A DNA stretch of 64,000 nucleotides from VXYL01 sp965199875 (lineage in GTDB: Bacteria > Pseudomonadota > Gammaproteobacteria > Pseudomonadales > Azotimanducaceae), in assembly GCA_965199875.1 (NCBI GenBank), contig OZ241346.1, positions 1,116,001 to 1,180,000 of the forward strand, in the 5' to 3' direction. The position numbers and the translations under genes are program-made. The notes beneath the pieces were generated by a model, which was not told the DNA's origin, made no database searches, and was given only the letters and a program-made list of their open reading frames with translations. The stretch's first letter is position 1. Each line of letters begins with the position of its first letter. Of this stretch, positions 26,492 to 34,510 are shown piece by piece.

Positions 26492-26953
26492 ATGGCAGAG
26501 CAGGAAGCCGTCGATCAGGACATCGTCGAGCTGCGCGAACGATTCCTGAACCGCGAGTTCGACGAGGTCACCTTCACCATCGATGGCGAACGGTTCGCCG
26601 AGTACGCCCGGGTGTGCGGCGAAACGGCGTCCCGCTTCACCGACCCGAACCATGCGGACTTCCAGGCGCCGCCAACGTTCGTTTCCACCCTGGTCGGCGG
26701 GCGCAGCATGCCGCCGGACTTTCCGAACCTCGGCGGCATGGGCATGGATGCCGGCAAGTCGGTGGAGTGGAAGGCGCCGGTTCGCGCCGGCGCCACGCTC
26801 ACCGGGCGCAGCCACCTGCACGACATCTACACCAAGACCGGGCGTTCCGGGCGGATGGTGTTTCTGGTCACGCGCATGGAACTCTACGACCAGGACGACG
26901 TCCACATCGCCAACGCCGACACCCGAACCGTGATCCGGGAGAGAATCAAGTGA
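26492..26953 (+). CDS. MaoC-like dehydratase, FAS1-type N-terminal-domain protein
   Basis: 153 aa hotdog-fold protein resembling the MaoC_dehydrat_N/FAS1-like dehydratase domain: early FTIDGERFAEYARVCGE, then APPTFVSTLVGG and VEWKAPVRAGATLTGRSHL. Such proteins usually pair with a second MaoC subunit, which is the next gene, to form an enoyl-CoA or related thioester hydratase. The start is ATG 26492 after AGGAGC. It is coupled to the partner by a GTGA overlap. Confidence 0.7.
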   Translation: MAEQEAVDQDIVELRERFLNREFDEVTFTIDGERFAEYARVCGETASRFTDPNHADFQAPPTFVSTLVGGRSMPPDFPNLGGMGMDAGKSVEWKAPVRAGATLTGRSHLHDIYTKTGRSGRMVFLVTRMELYDQDDVHIANADTRTVIRERIK

Positions 26954-27378
26954 GCGACGCCGCCACCGTCAAGACCATCCAAGACGTGGAGTTCGGCGCC
27001 GAACTGCCCAGTTTCGCGCCCGACACCAGCATCGCGGCAACGCGCCGCTTCGGCCAGCACGTCGGCTGGAACACGCCGCGCTTCACGGACCACGAGGGCG
27101 CCCGCAAGGAGGGGCTGCCCGGCGCGATCGTCCCCGGCGTCATGAGCCAGGGCTTTCTGGGCGCGATGATCCACCGCTGGGCGCCGGAGGCCGAGATCCT
27201 GAGCATCGACACCATCTTCCGAGCGCCGGTGCTGGTGGATCATCCCCACGACATCAACGGCGTCGTCACCGACGTGGACGAAGACGCCGGCACGGTGGAA
27301 ATCGACATCACCGTCACCAACGAGGCCGGCGAGACCCGGGTGCTGGGCACGGCCACGGCCAGGCTGCCCGCTTCCTAG
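26950..27378 (+). CDS. MaoC-like hydratase, partner subunit
   Basis: 142 aa hotdog protein from GTG 26950. Central segment GLPGAIVPGVMSQGFLGAMIHRW corresponds to the MaoC core helix, although the classic D-x4-H hydratase dyad is not obvious (FTDHEGARKEG may provide it). Together with the preceding gene it probably forms a two-subunit hydratase/dehydratase for an acyl thioester. The TAG stop shares the four bases CTAG (27375-27378) with the stop of the convergent copper ATPase gene. Confidence 0.7.
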   Translation: MSDAATVKTIQDVEFGAELPSFAPDTSIAATRRFGQHVGWNTPRFTDHEGARKEGLPGAIVPGVMSQGFLGAMIHRWAPEAEILSIDTIFRAPVLVDHPHDINGVVTDVDEDAGTVEIDITVTNEAGETRVLGTATARLPAS

Positions 27379-29765
27379 CCCGCCGACGCCGCCCGCCAGC
27401 GCTTCAGCAGCAGCGAGTTGGCAACCACGCAGACGCTGGAGAACGCCATCGCGCCTCCCGCCAGCGTCGGGCTCAAGTAGCCGAGGGCCGCCGCCGGAAT
27501 GCCGACGACGTTGTAGACGAACGCCCAGAACAGGTTCTGCTTGACCTTGCGCAGGATCGTCCGGCTGGCGGCGATGGCCGCCGGCACCAGCGTAGGCAGC
27601 GGGCGCATCAAGGTGATGCCGGCGCTTTCCATGGCGACGTCCGTGCCGCTGCCGATGGCGATGCCGACGTCCGCCGCCGCCAGCGCTGGCGCATCGTTGA
27701 CGCCGTCGCCCACCATCGCCACGCACTCGCCATTGGCTTTGAGCCGTCGAATCGCTTCCACCTTCTGCTGCGGCAGCGCTTCGGCCTGGGCGTCGGCGAT
27801 GTCCAGCCGACGCGCCAGCGCTTCTACCACCGATGGCCGGTCGCCGGAGAGAATCAGCGAACGAACGCCCTGTTTCTCGAGTTGCGCCACGGCTTCGGCG
27901 GCCTCCGGGCGCACCGGGTCCGAGAATGCCAAGGCGCCGAGCGCTCCTTCGTCGTCGGCCACCCAGACGACGGTTTGCGCACCGTCGCCGAACGGCACCG
28001 CCGGCGGTTCGGCCAGACGCGGGCTGCCGACGCGAATCCGCAGGCCGTCGACCAAGCCGCTGACTCCGGAACCAACGTGGTTGCGAAAACGCTGCACCGG
28101 CGGCGGTTCGATGCCGCGGCCCTTGGCGCAGGCAACCACGGCCTTGGCAAGGGGATGTTCGCTGGACTGCTGAACGCCGGCCGCGAGCCTCAGCAGTTCG
28201 TCTTCGCTGCCACGCAAGGCCAGCACGTCGTCGACCATCGGGCGGCCGACGGTGAGCGTGCCGGTCTTGTCGAACACCGCGACGTCCAGCGACGGCGCGC
28301 GCTGCAAGGCGTCGACGTCCTTGATGAGAATGCCGCCCCTGGCGGCGGCGCCGGTGCCGGTCAGGATGGCCGTTGGCGTGGCCAGCCCCAGTGCGCAAGG
28401 GCAGGCGATGACCACCACCGAAACCGCGGCGATCAGCGCCTCTTCGAGGCTGCCGCCGAAGAGCAGCCAGCCGGCGAAGGTCGCGGCCGCCAAGGCGACG
28501 ACGATGGGCACGAAGATCTGGCTGACCCGGTCCACCAGGCGCTGCACTCTGGCCTTGCCGCGCTGCGCATCCGCCACCAGGCGGACGATTCGCGCCAGCG
28601 TGCTGGATTCGCCGAGCGCCGTGGCGCGCAGCTCCAGATAGCCGCTGGCGTTCACCGTGCCGCCGGCGACGCGATCGCCAACCTGCTTGGCCACGGGCAT
28701 GCTTTCGCCGGTGAGCAGCGATTCGTCCACGTCGCTGCTGCCAAGCACGACCTCGCCGTCCACCGGCACACGCTCGCCAGGACGCACGAGCACGATGTCG
28801 CCGCGCTCGATTTCGGCCAGCTGCGCTTCGCTCACCGAGCCGTCGGCGCGACGACGCCGGGCGAACTCCGGGCGCAGCCCCATCAGGTGGCGAATGGCGC
28901 CGGTGGCGGCGCGTTTGGCGCGGGATTCCAAGTGCTTGCCAAGAAGCACCAGGGTGATGATGACCGCGGAGGTCTCGAAGTAGAGTTCGCCGTCTGCGGC
29001 TTCGCCAAGCACGATCAAGAGATACCAGCTGTAGGCATAGGCGACGCTGGTTCCGAGCACCACCAGCACGTCCATGTTGGCAGCGCCGCCACGCACGGCG
29101 TTGAAGGCGGCGCGGTAGAAGCGCGCCCCGATGACGAACTGGACGGGGGTTGCCAGCAGCACTTCCGCCGCTGGCATCAGGTGCCACTCCTCGTAGCCGA
29201 GCAGAGCGAGGATCATGCCGCCGACCATCGGCAGCGCCAGCACCACCGCGGCCACGACGGTGCGGCGTTCCGCATCCAGCCGGCGCTGCTCGTCTTGCGC
29301 CCGTTGTCGATGCTCTTCGTCGCCGACTTCGCCGGTCGCCAGCCGATAGCCGGCGCGGCGCACCCGCTCGACCAGACTGGCATTCGAGGCGGCGCCAGCG
29401 ACGATCGTGACCGCCGCCCGTTCGAGGGCCAGATTCACCTCGGCGTCCAGCACGCCCGGCTCGCCGCGCAGCGCCTTCTCGACGCGCGCGGAACAGGCGC
29501 TGCACGTCATGCCATGCACGGCGAAGGTGCGCTGTTCGGTGGCCACGTTGAAGCCGACGCGGGCAACCGCCTGGGTCAGATCGCCAGCGCTCGCGGCGTT
29601 GCGATCGATGCCGACGACGGCGCGTTCGAGGGCGAGGTCGACGTCCGCGCTCAAGACGCCGGGCACACGTTCGAGCGCTTTGCCGAGGCGCGACACGCAA
29701 GCCGCGCAGGTCATCCCCTCGACAGGCAGTTCGAGCTCGATTGGCGAATCGAGCGGCGCGGCCAT
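27375..29765 (-). CDS. copA: Copper-exporting P-type ATPase
   Basis: 796 aa. Two N-terminal heavy-metal-associated domains with GMTCAAC (C20/C23) and GMTCSAC (C88/C91), eight hydrophobic segments, the metal channel motif CPC at 455-457 (IACPCALG), the phosphorylation site DKTGTLT (D499), an SEHPLA nucleotide-domain motif and GDGVNDAPAL. The CPC plus paired CxxC domains indicate a P1B-type pump for Cu(I) or possibly Ag(I). The ATG at 29765 overlaps the oxidase subunit III stop as TGATG. In this operon the pump may supply copper for the oxidase (CtpA/CcoI-like role) rather than detoxify; sequence alone cannot decide. Confidence 0.9.
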   Translation of the reverse strand: MAAPLDSPIELELPVEGMTCAACVSRLGKALERVPGVLSADVDLALERAVVGIDRNAASAGDLTQAVARVGFNVATEQRTFAVHGMTCSACSARVEKALRGEPGVLDAEVNLALERAAVTIVAGAASNASLVERVRRAGYRLATGEVGDEEHRQRAQDEQRRLDAERRTVVAAVVLALPMVGGMILALLGYEEWHLMPAAEVLLATPVQFVIGARFYRAAFNAVRGGAANMDVLVVLGTSVAYAYSWYLLIVLGEAADGELYFETSAVIITLVLLGKHLESRAKRAATGAIRHLMGLRPEFARRRRADGSVSEAQLAEIERGDIVLVRPGERVPVDGEVVLGSSDVDESLLTGESMPVAKQVGDRVAGGTVNASGYLELRATALGESSTLARIVRLVADAQRGKARVQRLVDRVSQIFVPIVVALAAATFAGWLLFGGSLEEALIAAVSVVVIACPCALGLATPTAILTGTGAAARGGILIKDVDALQRAPSLDVAVFDKTGTLTVGRPMVDDVLALRGSEDELLRLAAGVQQSSEHPLAKAVVACAKGRGIEPPPVQRFRNHVGSGVSGLVDGLRIRVGSPRLAEPPAVPFGDGAQTVVWVADDEGALGALAFSDPVRPEAAEAVAQLEKQGVRSLILSGDRPSVVEALARRLDIADAQAEALPQQKVEAIRRLKANGECVAMVGDGVNDAPALAAADVGIAIGSGTDVAMESAGITLMRPLPTLVPAAIAASRTILRKVKQNLFWAFVYNVVGIPAAALGYLSPTLAGGAMAFSSVCVVANSLLLKRWRAASAG

Positions 29766-30439
29766 CAGGTATTGACGAACAGCGCCAGCATCCCTAGCCA
29801 GACGAGCAGCAGAAAGTGCCAGTACAGGGCGCACAGATCGATGCTGTGGCGCAGCCGCTGGCGATTCGCCGCCGCTGCATCCTCGCCTTCCGCGACGGCC
29901 GGGCCCGCCCCTGCGAATCGCCGCGCCGCCCTGGCCCAGGCGACCAGGCCGCCGAGCAGGTGGACGCCGTGAACGCCGGTGATGAGGTAGAAGAAGGCGT
30001 TGGCGGGATTGGCGTGGGCGTAGTAGCCGCGCGCCACCAGCTCGTTCCACACCACCAGCTGCAGCACCAAGAACGCCAACGTGGCGCCGCCAGCGGCCAG
30101 GAACGCCAGCTTGGCGGTGCCGGTGTCGCCTGCTCTGGCAGCCCGCCGCGCCCACTCGTAGGCGCCGCTGGCGAGCACCAGCACGGCGGTGTTGAACCAC
30201 AGCAGCATCGGTTCGGGCAGGGGCGCCCAGTCGGACTGCCGGCCGGCGCCGAACTCCAACGGCTCCAAGCGCATGTGGTAGGCGGCGAAGAACAGCGAGA
30301 ACAGCACCCCGACGATGGCCAGAAAGCACACCAGCGCCACTTTCTGGTTCGACGCCGCGTAGGAGGCGGTGCGCAGTTCGCTAACGCTGCCCGCTTGGTA
30401 GATCCAGGGCTTTTCGGCGAGACGCTTGAAGATGTTCAT
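29765..30439 (-). CDS. Heme-copper oxidase subunit III family protein
   Basis: 224 aa with about five to six membrane segments; contains LLWFNTAVLVLASGAYEWA, FFYLITGVHGVHLLGGLVAW and the ending LCALYWHFLLLVWLGMLALF, all characteristic of cytochrome c/quinol oxidase subunit III. Subunits I and II are not in the window, so this is a detached or additional subunit III. It is the third gene of a tight set (HupE/UreJ, anchor protein, subunit III, copper ATPase) with 1-bp or few-bp junctions. Confidence 0.8.
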   Translation of the reverse strand: MNIFKRLAEKPWIYQAGSVSELRTASYAASNQKVALVCFLAIVGVLFSLFFAAYHMRLEPLEFGAGRQSDWAPLPEPMLLWFNTAVLVLASGAYEWARRAARAGDTGTAKLAFLAAGGATLAFLVLQLVVWNELVARGYYAHANPANAFFYLITGVHGVHLLGGLVAWARAARRFAGAGPAVAEGEDAAAANRQRLRHSIDLCALYWHFLLLVWLGMLALFVNT

Positions 30440-30443
30440 GGGG

Positions 30444-31052
30444 CTATTCTAAGCCTTCCTTCGCCGTCCGGGTGTTCCCGTTTCCGTCCGCAAGCGCCGC
30501 AAGCGGCTTGGACACGCGCTGCGCCACGCCGTCGTGATAGCGGGTCGCGCCGCCGGCGAAGCCAGCCACGCGCAGGGCGACGGCGACGCTGCCGCTGCCG
30601 CGGTTCTCCCAGAACCAGCCGTGGATGCCGTCGTAGGCGGCAACGTAGGTGCCGCGATCGGCGCTGCCTCGGCCGACGGCGAAGCTCTCGGCAAAGCCCG
30701 CCGGCGCGCCTGCCGGCTCGGCGTGCAGGTCGAACACCACCTCGCCGCTGGCGGCCCAGCCGTACACCAGCCCGTCGCCCTCGGCCAGGTCGTACTTGAA
30801 CTCGACGGACTCGAACGGCGCCAGTTCGAACCGGCGACGGTCGGCAACGAGGCGGGAACCGGTGCGGGAGACTTGAGAGGGCTCCTCCCCCGCGAGACCG
30901 ACCAGCCCCAAGACACCGCCGACGCCCGTCGGGTCGATGCCGAACTCGGCCGGCAGCACCGTCGTGAAGAACACCGCCAGCGCCGCCAGAAAAGCGCCTG
31001 CCGTCGCCAGCGCGATACGCTTGCCGCTCGCCTTGCTGGCTTCGGCTGCCAT
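30444..31052 (-). CDS. Single-pass membrane anchor protein
   Basis: 202 aa. One N-terminal membrane helix (IALATAGAFLAALAVFFTTVLP), then a periplasmic domain with LAPFESVEFKYDLAEGDGLVYGW, later DGIHGWFWENRG and a short C-tail. It resembles the proteins annotated as transmembrane anchor protein that accompany HupE/UreJ-family genes. Start ATG 31052 in a TGATG junction. Function unknown; the association with metal-transport and oxidase genes suggests a role in assembly or metal delivery. Confidence 0.65.
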   Translation of the reverse strand: MAAEASKASGKRIALATAGAFLAALAVFFTTVLPAEFGIDPTGVGGVLGLVGLAGEEPSQVSRTGSRLVADRRRFELAPFESVEFKYDLAEGDGLVYGWAASGEVVFDLHAEPAGAPAGFAESFAVGRGSADRGTYVAAYDGIHGWFWENRGSGSVAVALRVAGFAGGATRYHDGVAQRVSKPLAALADGNGNTRTAKEGLE

Positions 31053-31771
31053 CAGGAACCGAACAGCCAGCCGGCGAGCTGGTAGGTCGCCAGCAGGAAT
31101 CCGGCGGCCATCAGCAGCACGTTGAGGCCGAAGGCGGAGCGCTCGAAGCCGGGGCGTTCGCGCCACCACGCCAGCAGCCCCACCACCGCCGCCAACGCCA
31201 GGAACTGGCCCAGCTCCACGCCGACGTTGAAGCTCGCCAAGTTCACCGCCAGGCCATCGGCGGAGAGCTGCAGCTCCTGCACCTTGGTCGCCAGCCCCAG
31301 GCCGTGGCAGAGGCCGAAGGCGAACACGGCGAAGCGGACGTTGGGCGAGAAGCCAAGCGCGCGCTGGAAACCGCCGATGTTCTCGAACGCCTTGTAGACG
31401 ACGGACAAGCCGATGACCGCGTCCACCAGGTAGGCGTTCACCTGCCACGCGCCGAGCACCCCGGCCAGCAAGGTGATGCTGTGCCCCAGCGTAAACAGCG
31501 AAACGTACAGCACGACGTCCTTGAGGCGACGCAGAAAGAACACGACGCCGACGAGGAACAGCAGGTGATCGACGCCGGTGACCATGTGCTTGGCGCCGAG
31601 GTAGGCGAACGGAACCATCGCCGGGCCGTCCAGCTGCTGCACGTAGGAGGCGTTGTCGCCGGAGATGCCGTGCGCCAGCGCCAGCGGCGCCGCCAGTGCC
31701 GCCACGGCAAGCATCGTCGCAGCGCCGACGACGCCCCTGCGCCGCTTCGTCGACGTCACGCTGCCAGCCAC
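31052..31771 (-). CDS. HupE/UreJ family membrane protein
   Basis: 239 aa with a cleavable-looking N-terminus (LAAPLALAHG) and six to seven hydrophobic segments. The family motif YLGAKHMVTGVDHLLFLVG is followed by FTLGHSITLL and FGLCHGLGLA, histidine-bearing membrane motifs thought to bind Ni or other divalent metals. Members move nickel, cobalt or an unassigned metal. The start ATG 31771 lies 27 bp downstream of the cytochrome c gene. Confidence 0.85.
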   Translation of the reverse strand: MAGSVTSTKRRRGVVGAATMLAVAALAAPLALAHGISGDNASYVQQLDGPAMVPFAYLGAKHMVTGVDHLLFLVGVVFFLRRLKDVVLYVSLFTLGHSITLLAGVLGAWQVNAYLVDAVIGLSVVYKAFENIGGFQRALGFSPNVRFAVFAFGLCHGLGLATKVQELQLSADGLAVNLASFNVGVELGQFLALAAVVGLLAWWRERPGFERSAFGLNVLLMAAGFLLATYQLAGWLFGS

Positions 31772-31798
31772 CGCCAGCCTGTGGCCGGAACCGTCCCG

Positions 31799-32308
31799 CT
31801 ATCGTTGCGGCAAGTCGCGCGCATAGACCTGGTGGCAGGCGACGCAGACGTTGTACAGGTGGCCGCCCTTCTCGAACAGCGTCTCGGCATCACGCTCGTC
31901 CACGGCACTGACGAGTTCCATGCCCACCCGCGTCATGCCGTTGGCGAACTCCACCCAGGCGTCGGCGCCGGCCGGCGATGCTTCGGGCATCAGGTGCGGC
32001 AGCAGCAGCAGATTGCCGCTCTCCGCCAGCACCGCGGCGCTGTGCCGAACCCGCGCCCACTCGTCGTCGCTGGTCGGCCGCAAGTCGCGCTGTCCTTCGG
32101 CGGTCAGCACGAAGCCAGCGGAACTCCAGACGACGTCCGCCGCTGGATCCAAGAGCCACGTCATGGTCTCCTTCATGTCGCCAACCGCCTGCACCGGCAT
32201 CGTCGGCGCGGCCTGTTCGCAGCCGATCTGGGCCAAGGCGAACAGCGCCGCGGCCATCGCCACCGCCCGGCGGGGCGAGAAGAACAGGCGTTGCGGCTTG
32301 GTTGGCAA
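31799..32308 (-). CDS. Exported c-type cytochrome with C-terminal heme motif
   Basis: 169 aa from TTG 32308. Positively charged N-terminus and hydrophobic stretch ending ALAQIGCEQ (C30; not a strict lipobox, so either lipoprotein or ordinary signal peptide). The single heme site is CVACH at 155-159, close to the C-terminus as in cytochromes c', preceded by a mostly helical region. Periplasmic electron carrier or sensor. It is the first gene of the HupE/anchor/oxidase subunit III/CopA set. Confidence 0.75.
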   Translation of the reverse strand: MPTKPQRLFFSPRRAVAMAAALFALAQIGCEQAAPTMPVQAVGDMKETMTWLLDPAADVVWSSAGFVLTAEGQRDLRPTSDDEWARVRHSAAVLAESGNLLLLPHLMPEASPAGADAWVEFANGMTRVGMELVSAVDERDAETLFEKGGHLYNVCVACHQVYARDLPQR

Positions 32309-32426
32309 GGGTGCGTTCCGATTAGCGCAGCGACGCCGATTCTAGCCGCTTGGCGGCAGGCACGCGCCACAAGCCTGCGACTTCCGGCCGGAAGTGCCGC
32401 GGCTGCATGGCGCAAATCCACGAATC

Positions 32427-32443
32427 TTGGCGCAACGTGCCAA
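32427..32443. promoter_or_regulatory. Dyad TTGGC-N7-GCCAA, candidate enhancer site
   Basis: TTGGCGCAACGTGCCAA is a 5-bp inverted repeat centred ~77 bp upstream of the -24 GG of the sigma-54 promoter, the distance at which enhancer-binding proteins of the PspF/NtrC class usually bind. Whether it is such a site is inference. Confidence 0.4.
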
Positions 32444-32510
32444 CCGAACCGCGAGGATCAGCGAATTAACTTGCCCAAATATCAATGCCTTGCAATCCAT
32501 GATGTCGCAG

Positions 32511-32526
32511 TGGCACATGACTTGCA
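32511..32526 (+). promoter_or_regulatory. Sigma-54 (-24/-12) promoter
   Basis: TGGCACATGACTTGCA matches the RpoN consensus TGGCAC-N5-TTGCA/T at every conserved position. It lies 42 bp before the start codon of the PspB-like gene, whose E. coli counterpart belongs to a sigma-54-dependent operon. Confidence 0.8.
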
Positions 32527-32567
32527 GCAGTTGGGTACGATCACCTCAGCCGACCCAAGGAGGCCCT

Positions 32568-32822
32568 ATGGATCCCTTCGCCTTTGCCGCGCTCATCGTC
32601 GTCTGCGTCTTCGTTCTGAAGGTCTACCAAGCCTATCTGCGCTCCCGGGGCGGCAGTTCGGCAAAGATGGCGGATCTCGAAGAGCGCATTGCGGCCCTAG
32701 AAGGACGCGATCGTCGGGCGGGCGCGAATCTCGAAGAACGGGTGCGCGCTCTGGAAACCATCGTTACGGACTCGAAGTTCCAGCTGGACCGCGAACTGGA
32801 CAAACTGCGCGAAGAGCAGTGA
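32568..32822 (+). CDS. PspB-like small membrane protein with coiled coil
   Basis: 84 aa. An N-terminal membrane helix (FAFAALIVVCVFVLKVYQAYL) is followed by a charged coiled coil (KMADLEERIAALEGRD...RVRALETIVTDSKFQLDREL). Size and layout match phage-shock protein B, including the RxxALExIvxD pattern of its C-terminal half. The start is set by a perfect AAGGAGG Shine-Dalgarno sequence 32557-32563. A sigma-54 promoter and an upstream dyad precede it, as for psp operons. PspA, PspC and PspF are not adjacent, so this is a solitary member. Probably senses or relays inner-membrane stress. Confidence 0.65.
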   Translation: MDPFAFAALIVVCVFVLKVYQAYLRSRGGSSAKMADLEERIAALEGRDRRAGANLEERVRALETIVTDSKFQLDRELDKLREEQ

Positions 32823-32843
32823 CCGCCCGCAAGGCCGCCCGCC

Positions 32844-33341
32844 TCAGCCGGAGAAGCCGATCCAGCGCCCCGCCGCCGCAACGGTGAACCACAGGCCCAG
32901 GGAACCCGCCGCCGCCAGCCTCGCCAGCCATGCCGGTGCATCGTCCATCGCCGCCACGCGATTGCGGAAACCGAACGTGAACGCCAGCGCACCCAGCAAG
33001 GCCGCCATCTTCACCTCGAAGGAGTCGTTGAAGCAGCACTTCACGGCTTCGGAGAGGAACAACGGCACGCCGGTGAGCAGCATGGTCGCCAAGCTGCCAA
33101 GGAACCAGGGCCTGGCGCTGGCAAGCACCGAAGCGGCGCCAAGCCGCTTCAAGCCGACGCCGAAGAGGCGCAGATCCACCACCAGCACGGCGCCGCCCAG
33201 CATCGCCAAGCCCAGCAGGTGAACCGCTTCGACGGCTGGGAACAGCCACAGGGATTCGCGGATGGCGTTGCCGATCCAGGTTTGCTCCAGCCGGTCGTAG
33301 GTGTCGAACCAGCCGAACCGCTCGCACCACGTCGGCGCCAT
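32844..33341 (-). CDS. DUF6644-type integral membrane protein
   Basis: 165 aa with four hydrophobic segments; contains IRESLWLFPAVEAVHLLGLAM, MLGGAVLVVDLRLFGVG and FLSEAVKCCFNDSFEVKMAAL. The residues ESLWLFPxxExxH and DLRLFG recur in the next gene upstream, so the pair arose by duplication. Start ATG 33341 in a TGATG junction with it. Conserved membrane His residues suggest a heme or metal site, but function is unknown. Confidence 0.6.
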   Translation of the reverse strand: MAPTWCERFGWFDTYDRLEQTWIGNAIRESLWLFPAVEAVHLLGLAMLGGAVLVVDLRLFGVGLKRLGAASVLASARPWFLGSLATMLLTGVPLFLSEAVKCCFNDSFEVKMAALLGALAFTFGFRNRVAAMDDAPAWLARLAAAGSLGLWFTVAAAGRWIGFSG

Positions 33342-33949
33342 CAAGGCGCGGCCTCGGCGAGTTCCACGGCGCAGCCGGCGGCCCAGGCCACGAAGGCGGA
33401 CTGCCCACGCCCGCAATCGAACCAGTTGTAGGCGATCATGCGGCCAGCCACGATGACCCCCGCCCAGAGGCTAAGCGAGAACGCCGCCGTCAGACGCACC
33501 GGCAACGGCGGCTTCGGCAGACCGTCCCAGCGTTGCCGATCCCGCGACACCCGTCGGTGGAACCACCAGGCGTTCACCGCAGCCAGCAGCAGCAGCACCA
33601 CCTTGACGCGAAACCAGACGCTGTGCGCCGTGCGCACCGGAATGGCGTAGAACAGCAGCACGCCGGTCGACACCATGACGACGAAGCCGGCAACGGACCA
33701 AGGCAGCAGACGGCCGGTGAGCTCGGAAACCGGGGTCTGGCGGAAAGCCCAGCCGAGCATGCGCAGGTCCACCATCGCCAACATGCCGACGAACAGCATC
33801 AGCGACAGCACGTGGGTGGACTCGATCAGCGGATACATCCACAGCGACTCGTGCAGCGCCGTGCTCCACGCATGGCCATCCAGCCACTCGGCGAAGCCGT
33901 GCAGCGGCGACGGCGCGTAGACGCCAGAGGTATCCACGACTCGGCGCAT
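33341..33949 (-). CDS. DUF6644-type integral membrane protein (paralogue)
   Basis: 202 aa with four to five hydrophobic segments; LHESLWMYPLIESTHVLSLML and MLAMVDLRMLGWAF correspond to ESLWLFPAVEAVHLLGLAM and VLVVDLRLFG of the downstream paralogue. It is followed by that gene through a TGATG junction and preceded by the DUF6152-type gene at 37 bp. Family function unknown; it co-occurs with small exported DUF6152 proteins as seen here. Confidence 0.6.
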   Translation of the reverse strand: MRRVVDTSGVYAPSPLHGFAEWLDGHAWSTALHESLWMYPLIESTHVLSLMLFVGMLAMVDLRMLGWAFRQTPVSELTGRLLPWSVAGFVVMVSTGVLLFYAIPVRTAHSVWFRVKVVLLLLAAVNAWWFHRRVSRDRQRWDGLPKPPLPVRLTAAFSLSLWAGVIVAGRMIAYNWFDCGRGQSAFVAWAAGCAVELAEAAP

Positions 33950-33986
33950 CCCTCGAGACGGGGGAGCGCTTGGCGGCGGTGAGCGC

Positions 33987-34496
33987 CTAGCTCTCTTTCT
34001 TCTCGCCCTCGGACGCCTCGGCGTCGTTGCTTGACGGACGCGGCGGCTCGGTGGGATCGGCGCCGTCCCTCGGCGCGCCAGTGCCGCTCGAACCCATGAA
34101 CAGCGTCTGGCCGTTGGCGAAGGTCATGTTGCGGCCGTTGCCGCTGTTGGACAGATCCTTGGACTGGTAGCCGTCGATGACGACCTCCGTGCCGATCGGC
34201 ACGGAGTTGCGGTGGATGCCGCGGCGCAGCAGGGTGTTCGGCGTGCCCGCCTCCATCATCCACACCGTCTTGCTGCCGTCCTCGTTGGTGTGTTCGACGT
34301 GGAACCACGCATGCGGATTGGTCCACTCGATCTTCACCACCGGGCCGCGCACGATGATCGGGCGGTTGGGGTCGAACTCCGCGCCGAAGGCGTGGTGGGC
34401 CGACGCCTTGACGCCCGCCATCGCCATGACGCCCAGCAGGGTCGCCGCCAGCGTTTTCGCAACGCTCCTCGTCGCCGACGTGTTGACTTTGCGCAT
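33987..34496 (-). CDS. DUF6152-type exported protein
   Basis: 169 aa. Signal peptide (AKTLAATLLGVMAMAGVKASAHH), then the family core HHAFGAEFDPNRPIIVRGPVV, KIEWTNPHAWFHVE, GTPNTLLRRG and VIDGYQSKDL, and a low-complexity acidic C-terminus (SEGEKKES). Start ATG 34496. Periplasmic, function unknown. It lies in a five-gene set with two membrane proteins and two secreted relatives. Confidence 0.7.
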   Translation of the reverse strand: MRKVNTSATRSVAKTLAATLLGVMAMAGVKASAHHAFGAEFDPNRPIIVRGPVVKIEWTNPHAWFHVEHTNEDGSKTVWMMEAGTPNTLLRRGIHRNSVPIGTEVVIDGYQSKDLSNSGNGRNMTFANGQTLFMGSSGTGAPRDGADPTEPPRPSSNDAEASEGEKKES

Positions 34497-34510
34497 CTCT
34501 TGCCTCCCGC

